A stretch of 9,432 bases of DNA from Oscillospiraceae bacterium (GTDB lineage: Bacteria > Bacillota > Clostridia > Oscillospirales > Ruminococcaceae). Positions 1 through 4,915 of this stretch are shown here, piece after piece. The position numbers and the translations under genes were made by a program. Under the pieces are notes generated by a model. The model had not been told where the DNA came from. It was given only the letters and a program-made list of their open reading frames with translations, and ran no database searches. The stretch covers positions 1 to 9,432 of the forward strand of contig DPBR01000019.1 in NCBI GenBank assembly GCA_003516865.1. Direction: 5' to 3'. Position 1 is the first letter of the stretch, and every line of letters begins with the position of its first letter.

Positions 1-1
1 T

Positions 2-61
2 ACATACAGTATTCCTGCGGTCGTTTTGTTTATTCTGACGAAAAAACCTCGGCGCGATTAA
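2..61 (+). CDS. possible C-terminal tail of an upstream membrane protein (partial)
   Basis: The window opens in a frame that reads without a stop from base 2 to a TAA at 59-61. Its 19 residues end in a hydrophobic run followed by a basic tail (IPAVVLFILTKKPRRD). This is what the last membrane segment and cytoplasmic end of an integral membrane protein would look like. A second frame (bases 1-84, stop TAG) is also open for 27 codons and gives a polar tail, so the frame cannot be settled from so few codons. No family can be assigned. The hydrophobic-then-basic pattern is the only reason to prefer this frame. Confidence 0.3.
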   Translation, partial: TYSIPAVVLFILTKKPRRD

Positions 62-106
62 ACGATAATAATTATGCGGTGTAGCCCTAAAAAAATCGCG
101 CGATTA

Positions 107-133
107 TGCAACTTTTTTCCGCGCTGTCGGGTA
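107..133 (+). promoter_or_regulatory. candidate ECF-type promoter before the sigma factor gene
   Basis: TGCAAC at 107-112 is followed by a T tract (113-118) and, 15 nt after the AAC, by CGGGTA at 128-133. Known Firmicute ECF promoters (SigW, SigX, SigM types) have a TGAAAC-like -35 element with an AAC core and a T tract, then a CGTA/CGTC-like -10 element about 16 nt away. The match is partial in both boxes. If used, transcription would begin near 138-141 and leave a leader of under 20 nt before the ATG at 157. It would also exclude the upstream in-frame ATG at 106. Autoregulation by the encoded sigma factor is an inference. Confidence 0.3.
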
Positions 134-156
134 TTATAAGTAAATCGGGGTTTGCT

Positions 157-690
157 ATGGAATTATCTCTGAAAACATCGGAAAGCTTCGACGATGTTAT
201 GCGGCATTATCTGCCGATGGTTTACCGAATAGCTTTCACGCGGCTCGGAAACGCGTCTGACGCGGAGGACGCCGCGCAGGACGTTTTTGTGCGCTATTTT
301 AAGGCTGATAAGACCTTCAATTCCGAGGAACACCGCAAGGCTTTTCTTATCAGATGCGCCGTTAACCGCGCAAATTCCTACGCTACAAGCGCCCACGCAA
401 AGCATATTTCGCAGAGCGATTATCTCGAAAATCTTCCCGAAAGCGAGCTTTCCTCGGGCGATATCACAGGTGAAGCCGCTCTCCGCGCCGAAACGCGCCG
501 AGAGGTGCTGAAAGCGGTTATGGAGCTTTCACCGAAATACCGCACGGTGATTTATTTGTTTTACTTCGAGGATATGACTATCTCACAGATTGCCGCGGCA
601 ACGCGTTCGGGCGAAAATACCGTGAAATCGCGTCTTTTGAGGGCGCGCGAAAAGCTGAAATCCGCGCTTGGCGGTCTTGAATTTGATTGA
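157..690 (+). CDS. ECF-family RNA polymerase sigma factor (sigma-70 family)
   Basis: This is a 177-residue sigma factor of the small extracytoplasmic-function type, which directs RNA polymerase to a special set of promoters. Region 2 covers about residues 10-80, with the core-binding and -10 recognition pattern LGNASDAEDAAQDVFVRYF at 30-48. Region 4 covers about 115-172: LSPKYRTVIYLFYFEDMTISQIA (124-146) leads into the helix-turn-helix TVKSRLLRAREKL (155-167), which reads the -35 element. Its length is normal for the family and there is no extra C-terminal domain. I chose the ATG at 157 because region 2 then starts at the usual distance from the N terminus. Its ribosome site is weak (TCGGGG at 145-150), and an in-frame ATG at 106 would add 17 residues but has no ribosome site at all. 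The next gene starts 14 nt downstream and is probably its anti-sigma factor. The regulon cannot be named from sequence. Confidence 0.92.
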   Translation: MELSLKTSESFDDVMRHYLPMVYRIAFTRLGNASDAEDAAQDVFVRYFKADKTFNSEEHRKAFLIRCAVNRANSYATSAHAKHISQSDYLENLPESELSSGDITGEAALRAETRREVLKAVMELSPKYRTVIYLFYFEDMTISQIAAATRSGENTVKSRLLRAREKLKSALGGLEFD

Positions 691-704
691 AAGGAGAAAT
701 TGCT

Positions 705-1439
705 ATGAAATTCAGCGAAGAATACAAAGCGGCGATGAATGAGATTTCTCCCGACGACAAAGCCTCGCAGAGGATTGAACGGGCGGTTATGAGCAGGATT
801 GCGGAAAAGTCCGCGGGCGGGGATACGTCTGATAATTACGGAGTAATGCGCTTATCCGAAAAGCCCGCAAAACCCAAGCGAAAAAACCCTGTTTTCATCG
901 GAACGGCGGTTTCGGGGGCGGCTGTCTGCGCGGCGATTGCGTGCGTTTTCATTTTCAGAACGAGCGGATTTTCGGGCGGTTCTTCGGCTGTTAACGCGGC
1001 TTCTTCGTCAAAGATGTTTTCGCAGGATTTTGCCGCAAACGACGAGACTGAAGACCTTGGGGACGGCATTGCCGTTTCAAATTCGATGATTTTCAATGAA
1101 GTCGGAAGCGATAATTATTACTCAAGCGCGGAGCTTCCCGCTTCGGGGACAAAGGCAGAGCAATGCACGACAGACGACGCGATGAGCGATGTCGTTTGGG
1201 ACGGCGAAAACGCGTTTGCGCTTGAATTTACCGCAGACGGCGGCATTATCGTGAAAAAAGGCGATTATTGCGAGGAATTTGAGCAAACCTGCCTTGTGGA
1301 GCGGTATAATTCGCCGCAGAAAGACCTTTTTCCCGCGATAACGGCAGACGGCGAAAAGCGGTTTATCCGCATTGACGGGTATCGGCTTTACCTCTTCGAC
1401 GACGATTTGCAGACGGCGAAGCGTTTTAATAAAAAATAA
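705..1439 (+). CDS. single-pass membrane protein, probable anti-sigma factor
   Basis: This is a 244-residue protein with an N-terminal cytoplasmic part of about 60 residues, one membrane segment at about 62-84 (preceded by the basic stretch KPAKPKRK, which predicts the N terminus inside) and an outer part of about 160 residues. The outer part begins with a Ser/Ala/Gly-rich stretch (86-105). It ends in a compact region (about 165-240) that I do not recognise. The gene lies 14 nt after the ECF sigma factor, which together with the topology is the usual arrangement of an anti-sigma factor: the cytoplasmic helices (EEYKAAMNEI..., DDKASQRIERAVMSRI) would hold the sigma factor. No HxxxCxxC zinc anti-sigma motif is present. 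Start choice: the ATG at 705 has AAGGAG at 691-696 with an 8-nt spacer; an earlier TTG at 687 overlaps the sigma stop and is less likely. Function is inferred from position and topology. A membrane sensor or an unrelated envelope protein is possible. Confidence 0.6.
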   Translation: MKFSEEYKAAMNEISPDDKASQRIERAVMSRIAEKSAGGDTSDNYGVMRLSEKPAKPKRKNPVFIGTAVSGAAVCAAIACVFIFRTSGFSGGSSAVNAASSSKMFSQDFAANDETEDLGDGIAVSNSMIFNEVGSDNYYSSAELPASGTKAEQCTTDDAMSDVVWDGENAFALEFTADGGIIVKKGDYCEEFEQTCLVERYNSPQKDLFPAITADGEKRFIRIDGYRLYLFDDDLQTAKRFNKK

Positions 1440-1442
1440 GCT

Positions 1443-1470
1443 AAAACGGGACTGAAAAGCCCCGTTTTTT
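1443..1470. terminator. bidirectional rho-independent terminator between converging operons
   Basis: An 8-bp perfect stem, AAAACGGG (1443-1450) with CCCGTTTT (1461-1468), encloses a 10-nt loop and runs into six T at 1465-1470 for the plus-strand sigma/anti-sigma unit. On the minus strand the same stem is followed by TTTT and, just beyond, another T-rich tract, so it can also stop transcription coming from aroK. It fills nearly all of the 32-nt gap between two converging genes. Confidence 0.85.
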
Positions 1471-1471
1471 G

Positions 1472-1975
1472 TTATTTCGCGCTTGCATACCGGACAAGCT
1501 TTGCGATTTCGTCCGCGATTATCCTGTCGCGGGCGTTTCCGTTTACCATAAAAGTGCTGTTGCGCTTGTAAATCACGGCGCGCGTTTCGTAAAGCTCGCG
1601 GAGCTGCTCTTTCGTGTTTTTCACCACAAGCGGGCGGTTTTTGTCGCCGCTAATCCGCCGATAACACAGCTCAAAATCCGTGTTTATATACACCGAAACG
1701 CCGTTTTCACGCGCATATTTCGCCGTTTCATCGTTAATCAGCGCGCCGCCGCCAGTCGCCACAACGCACCCTTCCGCAAGCTCCCGTATATACTTCGCTT
1801 CGAGAACGCGGAAGTGCGGTTCGCCGAATTTGTCGAATATTTCGGGAATAGTCAGCCCCTGTGCGTTCACAATATATCTGTCAAGGTCGATGAACTTCAT
1901 TCCGAGCAGCTTCGCAGTCATTCTCCCGATGTGGCTCTTTCCGCAGCCCATAAACCCGCATAAATACACGCTCAT
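1472..1975 (-). CDS. aroK: shikimate kinase
   Basis: This cytoplasmic enzyme transfers phosphate from ATP to shikimate, giving shikimate 3-phosphate for chorismate and aromatic amino acid synthesis. The 167 residues are the normal family length. The Walker A loop is GFMGCGKS at 7-14. FIDLDRYI at 28-35 carries the shikimate-contacting Asp32. Arg56 and the GGG at 75-77 form the rest of the substrate site. The lid arginine is Arg114 (DKNRPLV), and the adenine-side arginine is in LYETRAVIYKR (Arg132). Its ATG overlaps the stop of aroE by four bases (ATGA at 1972-1975), and GGAG at 1984-1987 inside aroE gives an 8-nt spacer, so translation is probably coupled. It is the last gene of the fabD-aroE-aroK unit and ends just before a shared terminator. 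It could equally be labelled aroL; one-domain kinases of this group are usually called aroK. Confidence 0.95.
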   Translation of the reverse strand: MSVYLCGFMGCGKSHIGRMTAKLLGMKFIDLDRYIVNAQGLTIPEIFDKFGEPHFRVLEAKYIRELAEGCVVATGGGALINDETAKYARENGVSVYINTDFELCYRRISGDKNRPLVVKNTKEQLRELYETRAVIYKRNSTFMVNGNARDRIIADEIAKLVRYASAK

Positions 1976-2802
1976 ACTAAATTCTCCATATCGGTAATGA
2001 TTTTATCGATATCGCTCTTATTGAATTTCGCGCCGTACCAGATTTCGTGAGCCGCAACCGCCTGCAAAACAAGCATCGCCATTCCGTTCAGACTTTTTTT
2101 GCCCTTTTCGCGCGCCGTTTTCACGAGAAGCGTTTCTTTAGGGTTGTACACAACGTCGAAAACATACTCGAATTTCCCGACGACTTCTTCGGTGCAGGGC
2201 ATTTTGTCGCTCTTTGGGAACATTCCCACGGGACACGAGTTTATCAGCAAATCGCCGCCGTTCGATTTGTCGAGGCAGCCGTTTTCGATTGCCGTGATTT
2301 TAACCGAAGCGCCGGGCTTCTGCTCGTTTATCTCCTCTGCAACCTTTTCCGCGAGCTGAATATCGCGTTCAAGCGCCGCAATCGTAAGCTCCGCGCCCTC
2401 AAGCGCCGCTTCAATGCAAATCATTCTCCCGACGCCGCCGCAGCCGATTACCGTAACCTTTGAAGCGAGAGTTGCGCCGAGCATCTCAATCGACTTTGTG
2501 AAGCCGATTACGTCCGTGTTGCAGCCGAGCTTTTCGCCGCCTTTGACGCAGTTTACCGATGAATAACGCGCAGCGCCCTCGGAAAGCCTGCTGCAATAGT
2601 CGATTATCGCAACTTTATGCGGTATCGTGACGTTAATTCCCGCAAATTCGTCAAGAAAAGCGTATTTTTTGGGAAGCTCTTCGGGCGAAATATCGTGAAG
2701 CTGATATTCAGCGGGCTTTCCCGACAGCGCGAACAGCCGCGTGTGAATTTGCGGCGAGAGCGAGTGACCGAGCGGATGACCGATAATGCAGTATTTTTCC
2801 AT
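1972..2802 (-). CDS. aroE: shikimate dehydrogenase
   Basis: This enzyme reduces 3-dehydroshikimate to shikimate with a nicotinamide cofactor, the step just before the kinase encoded next to it. From the ATG at 2802 it has 276 residues, normal for AroE. The substrate domain shows IGHPLGHSLSP (7-17) and INVTIPHK (56-63) with the catalytic Lys63; Asn95-Thr96-Asp97 (GCNTD) holds the catalytic Asp97. The Rossmann loop is IGCGGVGR (119-126). Gln247 lies in the C-terminal QAVAAHEIWYG helix. The cofactor-phosphate motif, usually NRT after the second Rossmann strand, reads ERD here (145-147). The start was chosen by homology and by the AAAGGAG ribosome site at 2812-2818, which overlaps the last codons of fabD with a 9-nt spacer; an in-frame ATG at 2841 lies inside fabD and is rejected. 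Only 4 nt separate it from the fabD stop. Confidence 0.95.
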   Translation of the reverse strand: MEKYCIIGHPLGHSLSPQIHTRLFALSGKPAEYQLHDISPEELPKKYAFLDEFAGINVTIPHKVAIIDYCSRLSEGAARYSSVNCVKGGEKLGCNTDVIGFTKSIEMLGATLASKVTVIGCGGVGRMICIEAALEGAELTIAALERDIQLAEKVAEEINEQKPGASVKITAIENGCLDKSNGGDLLINSCPVGMFPKSDKMPCTEEVVGKFEYVFDVVYNPKETLLVKTAREKGKKSLNGMAMLVLQAVAAHEIWYGAKFNKSDIDKIITDMENLV

Positions 2803-2806
2803 CGGA

Positions 2807-3733
2807 TTACGCTCCTTTAACGGCGGCAAGCGCTTTTTCAAGCGACTCCGCGTTCTCGATATTCGTGAAGATAACGCCCTTGAGCGTCTTTCTTACAAGT
2901 CCCGTCAGAACCTTGTTCGGACCAAGCTCGATAAACGCTTCGATTCCGTCGTTCTGCATCGCGTTAAGCTCGTCCGTGAACTTAACGGGCGAGCAGATGT
3001 GCGCCGCGAGATAACTCGGCATATCCGAGAAATCCCTCAGCTTTTTGCCGTAAAGATTTGCGTAAAAATCGCATTTCGGCGCGCTGAACGTGAAATCCTT
3101 TACTGCCGCCTTGAATTCGTCCGCCGCGCTTTTCATCATCTTCGTGTGGAACGCCGCCGAAACCGCGAGTTTAACCGAACGCTTGCCCATTTCCGTGAAC
3201 TTTGCGATTGCTTCGTCAATCGCAGCCTGTTCGCCCGCGATAACCGTCTGAACGGGAGAATTGTAGTTCGCGGGCGCGGCAAAGCCGTTTACGCTTTCGC
3301 AAACGCTGTCTATTTCCTCGTTTGTGCAGCCGATAATCGCCGCCATTGCGCCCTTTGAGTTCTCGGCGGCTTTAGCCATAGCCTCGCTTCTCAGCTTAAT
3401 CGCCTTGTATGCGTCCTCAAGCGACAACATTCCGCTTGCATACATCGCCGCGTATTCTCCGAGAGAGTGTCCCGCAACCGCGTCGCAGTCAAGCCCGTTT
3501 TCACGCGCCGCGCAAAGCGCAATAAGCGACGCTGTGAATATCGCGGGCTGCGAAAGGCGCGTCTGCGCGAGTTCCTCGGCGGAGGCGTTCGCAAGCTTGT
3601 CTTTCAGGTCAAATCCCATTATATCCGAGCCGCATTCCAGAATTTCCTTCGCAGGTGTGAATTTCTCCGCAAGCTCAATTCCCATTCCCTGATACTGAGA
3701 GCCTTGTCCCGAAAATAAAAACGCTTTCTTCAT
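2807..3733 (-). CDS. fabD: malonyl-CoA:ACP transacylase
   Basis: This cytoplasmic enzyme moves malonyl from CoA to acyl carrier protein, supplying the two-carbon donor for FabH and FabF. The 308 residues match the usual length of about 310. The oxyanion-hole motif GQGSQ is at 9-13, the nucleophile Ser90 is in GHSLGEYAA (88-96), the carboxylate-binding Arg115 is in KLRSEAM, and the catalytic His196 is in AAFHTKMM. The C-terminal ELGPNKVLTGLVRK (269-282) is typical. I chose the ATG at 3733 because FabD proteins begin right before AFLFxGQGSQ; upstream ATGs at 3781 and 3802 would add 16 and 23 unrelated residues. The ribosome site is GAGGAAAGGA at 3746-3755 with a rather long spacer (about 12 nt). 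Unlike most clostridial clusters, it is not between fabK and fabG but leads a divergent operon with aroE and aroK. Confidence 0.95.
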   Translation of the reverse strand: MKKAFLFSGQGSQYQGMGIELAEKFTPAKEILECGSDIMGFDLKDKLANASAEELAQTRLSQPAIFTASLIALCAARENGLDCDAVAGHSLGEYAAMYASGMLSLEDAYKAIKLRSEAMAKAAENSKGAMAAIIGCTNEEIDSVCESVNGFAAPANYNSPVQTVIAGEQAAIDEAIAKFTEMGKRSVKLAVSAAFHTKMMKSAADEFKAAVKDFTFSAPKCDFYANLYGKKLRDFSDMPSYLAAHICSPVKFTDELNAMQNDGIEAFIELGPNKVLTGLVRKTLKGVIFTNIENAESLEKALAAVKGA

Positions 3734-3754
3734 ACTTTTATTGTGTCCTTTCCT

Positions 3755-3767
3755 CGGCTTTGCGCCG
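3755..3767 (-). promoter_or_regulatory. small hairpin in the fabD leader beside the ribosome site
   Basis: On the minus strand CGGC (3767-3764) and GCCG (3758-3755) can pair around the loop GCAAA. The hairpin ends exactly where the AGGAAAGGA ribosome site begins. It is only 4 bp but all G:C in an otherwise A/T-rich leader of about 110 nt. It might shape access to the ribosome site; no known riboswitch or leader family is recognised. Confidence 0.25.
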
Positions 3768-3786
3768 TTTATTTTTCTCATACCAC

Positions 3787-3815
3787 TTGACAAATTACAC
3801 AAAATAGGGTAAAAT
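3787..3815 (+). promoter_or_regulatory. vegetative promoter for the fabH-accD operon
   Basis: A perfect -35 box TTGACA (3787-3792) is separated by exactly 17 nt from the -10 box TAAAAT (3810-3815, five of six consensus bases). Transcription should start near 3822 and give a leader of about 67 nt before fabH. This is the only strong plus-strand promoter seen before the lipid operon, whose later genes follow with very small gaps. Confidence 0.85.
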
Positions 3816-3837
3816 AATATTGAATTGTTATTTTGTG
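3798..3837. repeat. 9-bp perfect inverted repeat, possible operator, between fabD and fabH
   Basis: CACAAAATA (3798-3806) and its exact reverse complement TATTTTGTG (3829-3837) are separated by 22 nt, so their centres are 31 bp apart, close to three turns of the helix. The left arm lies between the -35 and -10 boxes of the plus promoter. The right arm lies just beyond both predicted transcription start points. This placement would suit a regulator acting on both operons. It does not resemble the FapR consensus that I know. Being A/T-rich, it could be chance. Confidence 0.4.
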
Positions 3838-3848
3838 CCTGCGAAATT

Positions 3849-3877
3849 ATTATACATTATTTTTCGACTAAAATCAA
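3849..3877 (-). promoter_or_regulatory. vegetative promoter for the fabD-aroE-aroK operon
   Basis: Reading leftwards, a -35 box TTGATT (3877-3872, four of six consensus bases) is followed after 17 nt by a perfect -10 box TATAAT (3854-3849). Transcription should begin near 3842, giving a leader of about 108 nt before fabD. The -35 box overlaps the fabH leader close to its ribosome site (3876-3881). The start point lies downstream of that of the plus-strand promoter, so the two promoters face each other. Confidence 0.7.
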
Positions 3878-3888
3878 GGAGTTTTTAT

Positions 3889-4887
3889 ATGAGCGGAATA
3901 GAAATTGTTGGAACGGGAAGCTATTTTCCCGAATTTACCGCGGATAACGAAAAATTTACGGAATTTCTCGATACCTCGGACGAATGGATTACGACCCGCA
4001 CGGGAATTAAGCAGCGCCATATCGCCGTTGATATGCCGAACTATGAAATGGGCGTGAGGGCGGCGAAAAACGCCGTTGAAAACGCGGGAATTTCCCCCGA
4101 AGAAATTGATTTGCTTATAGTTACGACCTGCACGCCGGACTTCTTCTATCCCGCGATGTCCTGTCTTATTCAGAAGAAAATCGGCGCGAAGAACGCTTCC
4201 TGCTTCGATGTAAACAGCGCTTGCACGGGATTTATCACCGCCGTTGATATCGCACACAAGTTCCTCGAAAACGGCAAGGACAAGACCGTTCTTATCGTTT
4301 CGAGCGAAAAGCTTTCTTCTCAGACCGATTACACAGACCGCGCTTCCTGTATCCTTTTCGGGGACGCCGCTGGCGCCGTTGTTCTCAGAAAGAGCGAAAA
4401 GCGCTTCGCTTCGTTTATGGGGGCGGAGGGCGACGAATTCGAGGCGCTCTACTGCAAGGTTCACTATGAGAGCAACTGCCCGTTTTACAAGAACGGCGCC
4501 GATTTTTTCAACAACCGCTTCGATACGTTCGCAAAGAAGAATTTCCTCGTTCAGGACGGAAAAGCGGTCTATAAATTCGCCGTAAACGCTATGGCTGACG
4601 CGGTTACGACAGTTGCAAAGGACTTCGGGATTTCGCCGGACGAGCTTGACGTGGTTATCCCGCATCAGGCAAATCTCAGGATTATCGCAAAGGCAACCGA
4701 GCTTCTCGGTATACCGTCCGAACGCGTCTACACGAATATCGAATATATGGGCAACGTTTCGAGCGCGTGCATTCCCGTGGCGCTTGACGAGCTTAACCGC
4801 GCGGGAAAAATCAAGAGCGGAACGAAGCTTTGTCTTGTAGGATTCGGCGCGGGGCTTACCTATGGCTCGGTTATTATGGACATATAA
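3889..4887 (+). CDS. fabH: 3-oxoacyl-ACP synthase III (chain initiation)
   Basis: This enzyme starts fatty acid synthesis by condensing an acyl-CoA primer with malonyl-ACP. The catalytic triad is visible: Cys112 in DVNSACTGF (108-115 region), His259 in PHQANLRI (258-265) and Asn289 in MGNVSSACIPVALDE. The CoA-binding WITTRTGIKQRH (33-44) and the glycine-rich GFGAGLTYGS near the C terminus are typical. At 332 residues it is about 15 longer than the E. coli enzyme; the extra length falls in the Cys-, Tyr- and Phe-rich segment around 182-220, before KAVYKFAV. The loop after Asn289 reads VSSAC where TSAAS is usual. I chose the ATG at 3889 for its AAGGAG (3876-3881, 7-nt spacer) and its homologous start; the frame is open from 3820 but those residues do not look like FabH. 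It is the first gene of the lipid operon. Whether it prefers straight or branched primers cannot be read from the sequence. Confidence 0.95.
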   Translation: MSGIEIVGTGSYFPEFTADNEKFTEFLDTSDEWITTRTGIKQRHIAVDMPNYEMGVRAAKNAVENAGISPEEIDLLIVTTCTPDFFYPAMSCLIQKKIGAKNASCFDVNSACTGFITAVDIAHKFLENGKDKTVLIVSSEKLSSQTDYTDRASCILFGDAAGAVVLRKSEKRFASFMGAEGDEFEALYCKVHYESNCPFYKNGADFFNNRFDTFAKKNFLVQDGKAVYKFAVNAMADAVTTVAKDFGISPDELDVVIPHQANLRIIAKATELLGIPSERVYTNIEYMGNVSSACIPVALDELNRAGKIKSGTKLCLVGFGAGLTYGSVIMDI

Positions 4888-4915
4888 ACTATTTATAATA
4901 TAGAAGGGAATTATT

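Noticed and set aside
1469..1963. A 164-codon plus-strand frame opposite aroK.
   Set aside because: It has no ribosome site, overlaps the terminator, and its Arg/His/Phe-rich product looks like an antisense artefact; AroK on the other strand has all its motifs.
3734..3802. Longer FabD starting at 3802 or 3781.
   Set aside because: The added residues are not part of the FabD family, neither ATG has a good ribosome site, and the ATG at 3733 begins exactly at the conserved N terminus.
3860..3874. TTTTCGACTAAAA at 3861-3873 as a FabT-type operator before fabH.
   Set aside because: The known FabT site has TTTGA and TCAAA half-sites. Here only four A/T pairs are symmetric around a non-matching core, which is not enough for an operator claim.
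4871..4899. TATAAT at 4894-4899 in the fabH-fabG gap as an internal promoter.
   Set aside because: The sequence at the right distance upstream (TTATTA) matches the -35 consensus at only three positions. TGGACA is too close (11 nt). It is more likely A/T-rich spacer.
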